Below, piece by piece: positions 1-11,163 of a DNA stretch of 48,686 nucleotides. The DNA comes from Dinochytrium kinnereticum (Eukaryota > Chytridiomycota > Chytridiomycetes > Chytridiales > Chytridiaceae). The translations under genes were made by a program, and so were the position numbers. The stretch lies in contig JADGJT010000085.1 of assembly GCA_027604005.1 (NCBI GenBank), forward strand, positions 22,443 through 71,128, in the 5' to 3' direction. Under the pieces are notes generated by a model that saw nothing but the letters and a program-made list of their open reading frames with translations, had not been told where the DNA came from and made no database searches. Positions within the stretch are counted from its first letter, which is position 1. Each line of letters begins with the position of its first letter.

Positions 1-69
1 AAAAAAAAAAAAAAAAAAAACAAAAAACTTTCCTAATCGAAAAACCGCACCAACTCCGAAAAACACCAG

Positions 70-3000
70 TGGAAAAAAGCCGTAGGCATTCTCGACTGCC
101 TCCAACCCCCGGAAAGCGGCAAACCGTACTTCCTTGAATTGGCCAAGCATTTCGCGAGTGTCTCCGACTTCCACTTGGCCGAGAAATATTTTGTGCAAGC
201 TGGGAAACCTCAAGAAGCCGTTGATATGTATACAAGAAGTAACAAGTGGGAGAAGGCTCACGCCCTTGCTACAACATATATGTCGGCAGAGGAAGTTGCA
301 TTTTTGTATATTTCTCAGGCTAGGGATATGGAGGCACAAAGTAGGTGTTTTAGTCGGATGATAGGAAGCGTTTAGGAGTTAATTGTTCACTGTCTTTACT
401 TTTGGTTTTTTTTCTCTTCTCGCCTGATAAGTTTGATGCAGTAACCAACCTTTTGTGATTTACAGGCAAATTGAAGGAAGCTGAGAAGCTCTACCTAACG
501 GTCGGAGAGCCTGACCTCGCTATTAACATGTACAAGAACCACAAACACTATGATCAAATGATTCGACTTGTGACTGCTTATCACAAAGATTTGCTTATCG
601 AGACGCACTTATATCTGGGGAAAACGCTTGAAACTGAAGGCAACTTTAAACTTGCTGAACATCACTACGTTGAAGGAAAAGACTGGAAGGCTGCTATAAA
701 CATGTATTGTGCTAATAGCGCGTATGAGGATGCATATCGGGTGAGTCCTTTTTTTGTTTGAGTTTATTATGGAACCAGTCGAGGCTTCCTTTGCCGATTT
801 CTCCTCTCTTTGAACTCATTAGCAATCCTTCCCTTTCCCGCTTCCATTCAAGCATTCGAGGAGAGCTTACTAACTTTTAACTGACTTCAAAAATCTCATA
901 GATTGCAAAAAGCTTTGGCGGCCCTAACTCTGCCAAACAAGTAGCTTACCTATGGGCTCGCTCTCTAGGGGGTGAATCCGCCGTCAAACTCCTAACAAAA
1001 TTCGGTCTCCTCGAAGCCGCAATCGATTTCGCAACGGAAAACGGCGCCTTCGATTTTGCATTCGAGCTGAGCCGTTTCGCCGACAAATTTAAACTCTCCG
1101 ATGTTCATTACAAACATGCCATGTTTTTGGAGGATAATGGAAAGTTTAAGGAGGCTGAAAATGCGTTCATCTTAGCCGGGAAACCTAAAGAGGCTATTTT
1201 GATGTACATTCATAATGAGAACTGGGAGGCGGCATTTTCGGTTGCGGAAACTTATGATCCGAATAGTGTCGGGGAGGTACTAATCGGTCAGGCCAAGGTT
1301 AGCTTTGACCGAAAGGACTATTCTAGTGCCGAGACGCTTCTGCTTAGAGCTCAAAGACCTGATCTTGCAATTAAACTGTATAAAGACCAAGGAATGTGGA
1401 AGGACGCGATTCGTTTCGCAAAAGAATATCTCCCTAATAAGTCTTCTGAAGTTCATGAAGACTACGACCGGTTCCTCGCAGGTCAGAGCAACTCGAGCCG
1501 CCGAGACGAGCTTCTTTCGACGGCACGTCTTTTAGAACAACAAAAAGACTTTAACCGCGCCATTGATATGTACCTTAAATTCAACACTCCCCAAATTACC
1601 GACCTCAATTTCCTTGAAGAAGTTTGGGAGAAGGCCGTGGCACTCGCCATGAAATTCGTTCAAGATCGTGGTCATGAGGTTGTCACAACTGTGTGCACGA
1701 GGTTGTTGGGGATAAAGCGGTACGAACAAGCTGCAGAATTCTACGCTACAGCTGAGATGTTTAAAGAGGCGATTGATGCATATGTGTCTGGAGGATTGTG
1801 GGAGAAGGCGAGAGAGATTTCGAGGATTGCACCCAAATATGCCGAGTATGTTGAGAATAATTACGTATCACATTTGAAGAACAAGGGGCATGCAGATGTT
1901 TTGGTAAATGTGGATATTATGGCTGGGTTAGATTTGTTTGCGCAGAGAGGAGAGTGGGAGAAATGTTTAGAGACGGCTTCAAATCACGTAAGTAGATGTT
2001 TCATTTGTCTCAAAGGAAAGCGGAGCCACTTAATTTGCGTATCTTTCGGCACAATAGGGTCCTGACGTGCTCTCTAAATACATGACCGCTTTCACTCGGG
2101 CCATGATGAAAGAGGCTAAATTTGATCAGGCTGTTCAACAAATCGCCAAATATGGCGTGGCTGTGACTCCATCCAGTCAAGATATGTTCCTTCAACTCGC
2201 CCGAGAGGTCCTCCAATACGGCAGCCCAACAAGTCTTACCGCACTTAGAGAAATGCTGTTTAAAATGGTAAAACCATCACACAAGTATTTAATTACTCTG
2301 CTTACCTTTCCTTTGTAAAAGGTTCACCAAAATGGCCCAACATCTGCTTCGCTTCCCCAAGAATTTTCACGGAAACTGACGATTAGTCATTTGCTCACTT
2401 TGAGAAACTTTTGTGGAAAGAAGAGGGAGTTGCTTTACTTTGCGGCTAAGATCAGCATCTCATTGTTGAGATATTGTAAGGATATTGGGCCTGATCGGGC
2501 TTTCTATGAAGCCGGACAGTACGCAAAGGTTGGCTCTCGTTCTTCTCATGCTGAGCCTTCAAAAAGCGCGAGATTTACTTCTAATGGACCTGTCACTTCT
2601 CTACTTTTTCCTTTTTTTCCTTTAAAGCTTGCGGGGATGAACAGCATGGCGTTTGTATGCTGGAACCGGTACCTGGACATCAGCGATGCGATCGAGGAAG
2701 GAGATGCGTCCATGCTCGAGAACTCTGATTTCGAGAATACCGACGTTCCCTACGACATTGATTTACCTGCTGAGAATATGAAGGTATGCAGCACACCTCC
2801 TTAACCCCTCCTCAACAAACCGCCTCATAAAACTATTCTCTATTTTTATTCACTCGTTGTAGGAGGCCAAGCGTGACGAAGTTAGGGATTGGGTACTTCA
2901 AGTCTCGTTGGACCAAAAAATTAAACAGGAGATTGACCGTCGAGATTGCGAGGAATGCAGCACAAAGATCTATGATGCTTCTCTGTCATGCTATAACTGC

Positions 3001-3220
3001 AAGACGTCAAACGAGCCTTGCATCATAACAGGTCAGGACTGTCGTAGAAAACTCTTGTATTCACAGTCTTTTTTCATTATTAGGGTACCCACTTCTTAGA
3101 AATAGAGTACGGTGTAATGGATGCGCGAGGTTCGCAAACAAGGATGATTGGAATAAGTTTACCATGATGGAGAGGGTGTGCCCTTGGTGTGGTACAAATC
3201 AACAACCAGTTTTCCTTTAG
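70..3220 (+). CDS. IFT172: Intraflagellar transport protein 172, C-terminal half (5' end outside the window)
   Basis: Exons: 70-340, 466-740, 902-1987, 2058-2267, 2322-2528, 2628-2783, 2863-3031, 3084-3220, giving 836 residues in frame to TAG. IFT172 is a peripheral subunit of the IFT-B train that carries tubulin and other cargo along the axoneme and takes part in turnaround at the flagellar tip. What is visible: long runs of TPR-like helical hairpins of the type '[18 protein letters not shown]', repeated every 30-40 residues, then the family's C-terminal tail with paired cysteines (CEEC, CYNC, CNGC, CPWC) resembling zinc knuckles. Full-length family members are about 1750 residues, so roughly half is present. 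The exon start at 70 follows a CAG and is the first plausible acceptor; an in-frame stop at 34-36 excludes simple extension to the window edge. The gene converges on RFC5, with 312 bases between the stop codons. It marks a zoospore-forming lineage. Confidence 0.96.
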
Positions 3221-3532
3221 TTCATCAAGATTGGTGAACGGGAAAACAGGACACTAGCTTTCTTTTTTGGGAAAGGGTGCTGCTAGCGAGAAGATGGTGT
3301 AAAAGAAATACTTCTTGATGTGTTGAGAAGGTGAAAACGGCAATTATCTATCGTGTTTAAGAATAATAGACCAATAAATGAATTTCCACCATATACATAG
3401 ATTTTCTTCACACTTAAATAAGTCCATTTAAGTAAAGGCATAAGTTTATTGCATCTTCGAGTAAGGACCAAATGTTGGCTGAGCATAAACTTCTTCGCCG
3501 TCAAAAATCGCATCAAATGTCTATGTCTTACT
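3221..3532. other. Convergent 3' intergenic region between IFT172 and RFC5
   Basis: The two stop codons face each other across 312 bases. I see no gene here, only 3' UTR-like sequence for both transcripts. The frames that run into it on the minus strand are continuations of the last RFC5 exon. Confidence 0.6.
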
Positions 3533-5299
3533 TTATAAATCCGCCATCGAAAAGAGATATTTTTTATAGACAGACATAAACTTTGCGACAAATGCCTCCA
3601 AGTGAAATATGGCTTTGTTTCCGAGCCTCATTGAGTGCTCCTGCAAATCATTTCAGCACAACCGAACAAACAAGTGGCTTAGAGCAGCAAGCCAAATCAA
3701 AAAAAAAACAAACAAAAAAACAACCATAACCACAACACACAACAACAACAATCTCCAAAATCTAGGTTAACTTACATATTCGGCAGCAAGCAACATGACA
3801 TCCTTCACAATCCCTTCATCAACATTTTTGACTAGCTCAGCTGTAAGCGTCTGCGAAAAATAAGGTGTTTGAATTAAGAGGAGCCAGGAGAACTATTTTA
3901 ATAGTAACCTTCAATATCGTGTCCGCGGTTATGCAGTGCGTCAGAAGCTCATACAGCTTTCCTCGAACTTCTAAAAGCCTTTTTGGTGACTGTTCTTGGA
4001 CAATATATCGCGCCATCTCAGCAATAAATGCTTCCCAATCCGTCTTCACGACCTCATCGCGATCAGAGAAAGGGTATCTTCAAATGTTTTTAAACTGTGA
4101 GCTTTGAAACGCGAAACAGAACATGATATGATAAAGGGAGAGGCTTACTTCCGAACACGAGCAGCCTCAAACATCAAAATCGCCTTTCTTAAGTTTCCAT
4201 CAGCAGCCTCGGCCAAGCGCCGTGCAAAAATTTGGGGAAGCTCGATTGATTCCTTCTTTGCAATTTTCGCAAGCACTGCGGTCATCTGAGCGCATAATCA
4301 ATGTGAGGAATAAAAACATAATGGCGAGGCATTGAAAGTTAAGGCAATAGGACCTACTTCGTCGATCGTGGGCGAGGCAACCCTAACAAGGAGACAACGA
4401 CTTCGGATTGGCGGGATAATGCGAGAGGTAGAAGTGGCGCAGAGAATGATACGGAGATTTGACATGTACTTTTCCATTGTTCGCCGAAGGGCGGCCTGAG
4501 CATCCCGGCTAAGATGCTCAGCCTCGTTTATGACAACAACTATTAAGGCAGAGGTTACATCTCAGTCAGGAAACATTTGACAAAAATCAAGCTATAAACA
4601 GGGAAAGGTGATGAGCTTATTAACCTTTGAAGGGCCTCCGCGCGGACGTGTCCACTTGTTGTGTTTGAGCAATTTCCTTAATGAGATCCTGGATTACGAT
4701 CCGGTCGTAAGCTCCAAGGTCACTTGAATGAAATGTTAGAACAAGCCTTTGACATAATATGCGGGATATTGAAGATCTTTGCAAAGGAATATCTAGATGA
4801 CCCGACATACAGAATCGTGGAGGCCATACCTTGGAGTCAACTCAATGTGATAATTGCTCATTATGACGTGAATGTCCAACTTACGGTTCGAAGGAGTTAC
4901 AAAGGTTCGCAGATCAATCTTGAGCTGCCATAATGAAATGAGCAAGGTGTGTGCTGATAAACAGCAGAAAGGAAGCAATAGCCTGAGATACAGACCTTCT
5001 CAACGCCGGGACCGTAAATTTCCTTAAGAATGGCCATGATGCGAGTCTTTTTCCCAGCTCCTGAAGGGCCAAAGAACAGAAGATGTGGAATATCTGCCGA
5101 GGATGCCTGTTATGTTTTTTGTCTATTAGGCAGGAAGCAACAAAGGGCATCGAAAGATCCCTTGGGATGGGATGGGATGCAGCACCATGTTCTTAAGTTG
5201 CGATGAGAGGTCCTGGTGGTAGTCGAGCTTCTCGAGCGCAGCGGGTCGGTGCTTGTCGACCCACAGCAGATGGGCAGGAGCAGTCGTAGCAGCAGCCAT
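3533..5299 (-). CDS. RFC5: Replication factor C subunit 5 (orthologue of human RFC3)
   Basis: Nine exons on the minus strand: 5299-5186, 5106-4996, 4924-4830, 4722-4625, 4539-4358, 4285-4149, 4077-3909, 3850-3776, 3640-3533, totalling 362 residues (human RFC3 is 356). This is a small AAA+ subunit of the clamp loader that opens PCNA and loads it on primer-template junctions in the nucleus. What is visible: the N-terminal LLWVDKHRP block, Walker [10 protein letters not shown] in exon 2, [28 protein letters not shown], a degenerate Walker [25 protein letters not shown], the SRC arginine-finger motif IRSRC, and the C-terminal collar motifs [13 protein letters not shown] and LEAFVAKFM. All exon phases agree. 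The start ATG at 5299 gives the expected N-terminus. It is divergent from the coiled-coil gene, with 960 bases between. Confidence 0.95.
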
Positions 5300-6259
5300 G
5301 ACTGCAGATTGCCAAAGGAGCTTTGAGAGAAAGTGTCCAAGCACCTGGACAGCTGCAGTTCAGCTGGCAGCTTGTGCGTGTGACAAGAACATTCGTGCAG
5401 GGATATCTGCGTGTGCAGGGGAGGCATTTTAAGGGTTGCACAAGTGTGTTGCAGCTGCAGTTTCTCTTTTTCAGCAGCAAGTGCATTTTCCCACACTCAT
5501 CTCCCACTGCTTGCTGCAGGCACAACAGGAAGAGGAAGAGGTAATGAATGCATTGCATGATCAGACAGACCGGCGGATGCTGCTGCAACGTCCGCACTGG
5601 GGAGGGAGGACGGCCGGTGATGGGTCAGTGGACGATCAGTCCCTGGACGGAGGATGGATTGTATGGTAATGATCGGGCTGGGGGGTCCTTATGTATTGCC
5701 TCTGCCCCCTGCTTGGGTGGCTGGGGTAGAAGAGGAGGACAGATCTGAAGTTTCCGTGCGGTCTGATAGCTGCATGTCGCATGTGGTCGGAGCCTGCTTA
5801 CGAGCTGCGGTCAAAACCTATTGCCCCAGGGCCTATACCAGGATGGATGCATTTTGCAGCACGGAACATCAACAGGCTGTAGAAAGGGAGGATGGACGAA
5901 GAGGTGTTTTGGATGTAGCGATCGCCTTGCATGCTTCTCGCGACATCTTTATAGCGATGGACTGGCGCTTGCAAGGATGCTTATGATGCTCTGATGAGGG
6001 CCTTCTGTCCCCTCTACCTCGCGCACTTCCCTAATGCCATGCCATTCTCCCGTCTTCTGGGGTTGCTGCCTCCCATCCCTTCCCCATCCATTCTGTTGCT
6101 TGCCCCCATCACGCCTACATTTGTGGTTGGTTCGCTGGTCAAGCCCTTAAATTTCCCTCGGACTTGTCACTGTGTGTGGACAGACCTCCAGATCGCATTA
6201 CTTAACCCTTCTTTCCCCACTTGCAGATTAGATAGAGCCTTGCAGAAACAACAGCGACG
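5300..6259. promoter_or_regulatory. Divergent intergenic region between RFC5 and the coiled-coil gene
   Basis: The 960 bases hold no convincing coding sequence. They must contain both promoters and 5' leaders. Several CAGCTG/CTGCAG words cluster at 5345-5515. A polypyrimidine tract ending in CCCACTTGCAG lies at 6215-6225, about 35 bases before the ATG at 6260, and looks like a 3' splice site, so the coiled-coil gene may have an intron in its 5' leader. No clear TATA box was seen on either strand. Confidence 0.45.
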
Positions 6260-9200
6260 ATGACCCCCTCTACCTCTGCCGATGCGGGTGCCACGGCCGC
6301 TACTACCACCGTCCAATCTACCCCATCCACCCCATCCACCCCGAAGAAGCCCACGGTTGCCTCGAGGACGGTTGCTGCGTCTCCAGCAAGGGTCCCTGCG
6401 TCCCCCTCGAAATCTTCCACCAGCACCCTGAAGAAGACCACCACTGCGACCGCCAAACCTCCCGTTTCTTCCACCTCTGTCACCAGGACGACTTCCACAT
6501 TGAAGAAGACTACTCCACCTGGTGAGGCTCCTGTCACAAAGACAGCCACTACCATCGTCAGGAAGCCTATTTCCTCCACTATTGCAGCTTCGTCCACCGC
6601 TGCCAAGGCTCCGGCCAAGCCTGCTCTGACGACCACACCGCCTTCGTCGGTCTCATCTTCTCCATCACGGACAACACCTAGGAGTATCCCTTCCTCTTCT
6701 TCTACGGCTGCCAACGGAATCTCCAAGCCTGCCACTAGTGGACTCTCTAAACCCGCCTCATCCACTCTTTCCACCGCAAGGCCCAGTGTCGCTGCAGCTA
6801 GGACCACTACCAGGGCCGTGTCTGCCTCTTCTCCTGCTAGTTCCAGCGCTGATACTGTAAAGGCTCTTCAGGCCCGCATCGCCGAGCTTGAAAATCTTCT
6901 CAAGGAAAAGATAGATCCTGATGTTACCTCTGCGGTTTCTGAAGAACGGGCAGATGAGGTTTGTTTGTTTTTTTTCATTCTGGTCCTCTCTTTCATTTTT
7001 CGCGTTGGCTGTTTTGTGCCTCTTTAATATTAAATTCCTCGTGACCAGGTTAAGGCGCTTGAGGCATGCGTTGCCGAGCGTGTGGACGAGATCAAGGTCC
7101 TACAATCGCAGATCGATACATTGGTAAAGGCTCAGAACCTTTTCGAAGAAGACAAGAAACGTCTCGAGGAGTCCAAGTTAGAGACTGAGGGACGGTTGAG
7201 CGCGGTGATCCAGGACAAGGAGCAGACCATCGAGTCTTTGAGGCAGCAGATTGAGACGCAGGTTGGTGTTCATTTGGTTTTTGACTTCTTTGGCTTGGAA
7301 ATCTTTGGTGTGACTTGCAATATTTATTGGAATATCTTCATTTGAAAAGGTTCTTGGTTTGCACTCCGAGGTCCAAAAGTCCCGGGACCTCCTGAGCCAG
7401 ACCGTGGAGCAGGCTAACATCGATAGGGAATCTCTCCAGGCCAAAGTGGAAGCCCACGCTAGCGAGATCAGCGACCGCATAAGCGCGATCGACGCTTTGA
7501 AGGCTGAGATAGAGCAGACTCGATCCCAGCAATCCACCCTAGAGGCTGAGCTCATAGCCGCACGTCAGGCCTTGTCGCTTCGTGAGGCTGATCTGGCCAC
7601 TGCTGTTTCTAACCATGGATCTGCCATTGCTGCCAGGGATGAGGAGCTTCATTTTGCTCAAGACGCCCTCGCTTCTTCTCGGCAAAGGATTTTGGCGTTG
7701 GAGGAAGAGATCCATCTCAAGGGAGAGGCGCTTGCGAGCGCTAAGGAGGAGTTGGAGGCAACCATAGCCAACCCTCCCCAAGCAGCTGTTGATCCTGCGT
7801 TTGCTGAGCGTGAAGGCGCTTTGACCAATGAGATCGCCCTTCTTAAACAGGAGATAGAAGAACTAAAGGCTTCTCGCGATGTTGAGAGGAACAGGCTAGG
7901 TGGTGAGATCGAGGCATTGAAATCTCAGGTTAGTACACCTCAGTTAGCTTCAAATACTTTTTTCTCTGGTGAGAATTTTATTCAATTAATAATTATATAG
8001 ATTAATGCGGCCATTGATGTACGCGATTCTGTTGTGGCCGAAATGGAAAAGCTCCGAAACTCGGCCTCCAACTCTACGTCAGCCACGGAGGAGGCTAATG
8101 CCGCCCGTGACCGTGCCCTTGATGATCTTCAAACGCTCGAACGCGAGCTCGCGTCTATCCGCGATATCACAACTGCGGAGCGAGAGACAGCCGTTGCCGA
8201 AATCAGTGCCGAGCTTGACGCCCTTAAGATCGAACACTCTGCCGCCCAGGAGCGAATGGCTTGCCTTGAGCAAGATGTTGAGCGGATTCAGGCCGAGCTT
8301 CAGGCTGAGAGGGACCGATCTGCGACGATCCCCGAGCTGGAAATTCTCATCGCGTCTCTGAAAGCCGAGTTGGAGTCTATCTCGCAGCGCCTTGAGACTT
8401 CTGAGGCCGAGGCTGCTGAGGCGAAAGCTCAGGTTGAGGCTAAGGACGAAATTGTAGCCGCAGTACGAGCATCCCTTTCAGCTTCTGAGTCCTCTTATGA
8501 GGAAAAGGCGGCCGAGGCCGAGGAACTTGAGAGGGAGGTCGTACGACTCAAGGAAGCTGCTGCCTTGAGCGGCGAGTCAGAGGGCGAACAAGTCGCTGCT
8601 TTGAAAGCCGCCATACAGCAGCTAGAAACCTCCTCTGATGAACGTGTCGCTATGGCTGTCGCGGCTGTGAAGGAGGCCTCTGCTCTCGAGATTGCTTCCG
8701 CTAAGGAGGCGTTTGATGCAGAGATTTCTGCCGCCAATGGGGCCCTTGCAGCTGCTGCAGAGGTTTCTAGAGCCGAGGTATCAGCTTTGAAAGAGTCTAT
8801 CGCCGCTCTCGAAGCCTCTGTACAAGAAAAGATTGACTCTGCGATCGCCAGTACTCAAGAGTCAGCAGCTTGCGATATGGCCGCTGCGAACGAGGCTCTT
8901 GCTTTTGCTAAGGCGGAGGCCGAGTCTCTTCGTGAGAGCCTTACAGCGGCTGTGGAATCTTCTAACGCGGAGGTTGCGACTTTGAATGAGTCCCTTGCTG
9001 CTCTGGACGCTTCTACCAATGAGAAGGTTGATGCGGCCGTTTTGGCGGCTGTTGAGGCACTTAAGGCTGACCATGCTGCGGAGGTTTGCAAGCTTCAGGA
9101 GGAGATTGAGGCGGCTAATGCCAATGCTACTGTGTCGAGGGAAGCACAGGCTGACTCGGATGAGATTGAGGTTTTGAGGGCTGAGCTAGCCACACTGAAA

Positions 9201-10493
9201 GACACTTTAGTAACCGTTGAGGCTTCTGCAGAGCAGAGGATTGCGGATGCTATTGCTACTGTTGAAGCTTCTACCGAACAGAAGATTGCAGAGGCCGTTG
9301 CTGCTGTTGCATCTAAAGCGGCCGCCGAGCCCACCGATGATATTTCATCCTCCGTTGAGGGCGAGAATGCAGTCCTGAAGGAAACGATCGCTGCGCTCGA
9401 ATCACAGCTTCAGGCTACTGAGACCGCTGCTGCGTCTTACAAGGAGCAGCTTGAAGCCGCCCTTTCAGCCGCTGTTCCGAGGGCACTCAGCACCGTCCCT
9501 GAAGAGGAGGAAGAAGAAGAAGAGGAGGAAGAGGAGACCATGGAAACCTTGAAGGCTAGGCTTGACGCTACTAAACAGGCCCTCAGGCGCGCTGATAGGA
9601 GGGCCGAGGCTCGCGCTGCTTCTATGATGGAGGATACCTTGGCTGAGTTCAACGCTAGAGAGGAGAGGTCTATTCAGCTTATGGAAGAGGCCCACACACG
9701 TATTTCTCATCTCGAGTCTGTTATCGCCGACCTATCTGCCGCAAAGCCTGAGGAGGCCACTAATGAAAAGCCATGCGAGCCCGCTGCTCCTGCCGCAGAT
9801 TCGACGGACTCTCGCGTAACTGAGCTAGAGGAAGAGCTCTCCCGCCTTCGATCTGACCTGGCCACAGCTGTTTCTCGCCTTGATGAGAGCTCGGAGGAGG
9901 CGGCTGAGGCGCAGAATCATATCGCCGCCTTGAGGGAGTCTCTTGCCTCTATGACGGAGGAGGTCGAGGAGCTTAGAGCTAGTGTAGAGGGGGAGAGTGA
10001 GGTTGATATTCTGAGGAGGGAGTTGGAGGAAGCCAGGGCTGAGGGTGAGGCCTTAGCGATAGAGAATGAGGAGATGGGGAAGTATCTTGAAGCTCTTAGG
10101 ATTGTTGAGGCTGAGGAAGCCGGGGCTTTGCTCGAGAGTGAGTTTCTTTCTTTTTTTTGCCCGTTGCTAGTTCTGTAAGGCGTTGCCCTTGCTGCCGTCG
10201 TTCTAACTCATCTTTTTTCTTTCTCCAATTTGTAGAAACCCCTGCACAGCGAGCCTTTGTCCTTCGCATGAAGGTTCAAAAGTTTATGAGTGAGGAGGTA
10301 CCCGACGCTGATGCTGAGGACGAGGATGCTGAGAATGATGCCCACGATGAGGTGGCTTGTGAAGATGCCACCGTTGAAGAGCTTGATGCGGAGAAGCAGG
10401 TTTGTTAACTCTTTCTTTGCTCTCTCTTTCCTCAACATACTTACTGTTCTTCTGTATTGTTTTCATATACAGGTTGCTGCTGCTGCCGAATAA
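6260..10493 (+). CDS. Large coiled-coil protein with a Ser/Thr/Pro-rich basic N-terminus (function unknown)
   Basis: Exons: 6260-6958, 7049-7261, 7350-7928, 8001-10137, 10236-10399, 10473-10493, giving 1270 residues; all phases close. Residues 1 to about 195 are low-complexity Ser/Thr/Pro/Ala/Lys with repeated 'LKKTT' words and no predicted fold. From about residue 200 to 1200 the protein is nearly continuous heptad coiled coil (ALQARIAELENLL, IDALKAEIEQ). Inside exon 4 are degenerate tandem units built around 'LEAS..E(K/R)I..AIA' (see 8629-9300), a poly-Glu block at 9502-9533, and an acidic C-terminal segment. There is no CAP-Gly, SMC head, motor or kinase domain. The basic disordered head plus long coil is reminiscent of cytoskeletal or Golgi tethers, but I cannot assign a family. 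Coding GC is high and codon use is uniform. Confidence 0.85.
8629..9300 (+). repeat. Degenerate tandem repeats inside the coiled-coil gene
   Basis: Related units begin near 8629, 8809, 9002, 9217 and 9259. Each encodes a variant of 'LEAS.(Q/N/E)E(K/R)(I/V)..A(I/V)A', followed by alanine/glutamate-rich heptads. The first four are spaced about 180-215 bases apart and the last two are 42 bases apart, suggesting unequal duplication of a coiled-coil segment. Confidence 0.6.
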
Positions 10494-11163
10494 GTTCTCG
10501 GTGCCAAATCACTGCAGATCGACATCAATGTCCCATCATCTTTCACCTTGCTTCCCATATTCAAATTCAGAGAAGCGTTCAAAGTACTTTATTCGCAGCC
10601 ATCGAGGTTCATGACAAAGTTTCGATGACACAGGTGGCCTCTTTTGAGACCTGAACAGTATAGGAACAAAAGCAAAAAAGGCAAAGACCAAGCAAACCAT
10701 CTCCGCTCAAAAGCAAAAAAAAAAAAAAAAAAAAAAGACAATAAAAACAAGAAATAAAATTAGATGGCATAGATGTTGAAGAGCAGAAGAAAAATGATAC
10801 ATGGCTGAATGAACAAAAGAGACTTTATGAGAGAAGAAAACAAAAGCAACAAAACAGGTGGGAATAAAGCGCGATTGTGGTAGAAAGCAGTGAGATGAAC
10901 GAAGAAAATGACAGAAAAGCATTTGAATGCGGTGGAGAACGACGCACAAAGAGCAGATATTTGGGAGGCAACAAAAAAACCGTGAAATGAGTATCGAACC
11001 AGCAGAGATATAAAAATACGTGAATATGAAATAAAAATGAAAGGAATGAAGAAGAATTAAACTTCCCCTTGTTTCCCCAAACAATAACGTCAGTTGCTAA
11101 CGAGTCTCCAGCAATCACAATAAAGGGGCGAAAAGGTCAATTCGAATAGGAAAACCACTAATC
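10494..11163. other. Convergent 3' region between the coiled-coil gene and the Crh gene, with an A22 tract
   Basis: No gene is seen. The sequence is A-rich on the plus strand and includes an uninterrupted run of 22 A at 10715-10736. Both flanking genes end into this interval, so it should hold two 3' UTRs and polyadenylation sites. Confidence 0.5.

Noticed and set aside
1..20. A20 run at the window edge as a retroposed poly(A) tail or assembly end
   Set aside because: Similar A or T runs occur at 10715, 14884 and 38780, so it is ordinary for this genome. It is followed by an IFT172 exon rather than an element border.
5110..5597. Two cysteine-rich minus-strand frames of 128 and 134 codons around the RFC5 start
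   Set aside because: They read through RFC5 exon 1 and its first intron in other frames. RFC5 itself is certain there.
5654..5986. A 110-codon plus-strand frame in the RFC5/coiled-coil intergenic region
   Set aside because: No family resemblance, odd composition and no splice partner. It lies where promoters and leaders are expected.
6202..6807. A 201-codon minus-strand frame over the start of the coiled-coil gene
   Set aside because: It is the antisense of the Ser/Thr/Pro-rich exon 1. Its Val/Ala/Glu-only composition is what that low-complexity sequence gives when read backwards.
10981..11010. GGTTCGATAC word on the minus strand as a tRNA B box
   Set aside because: No matching A box, anticodon arm or acceptor stem could be folded around it.
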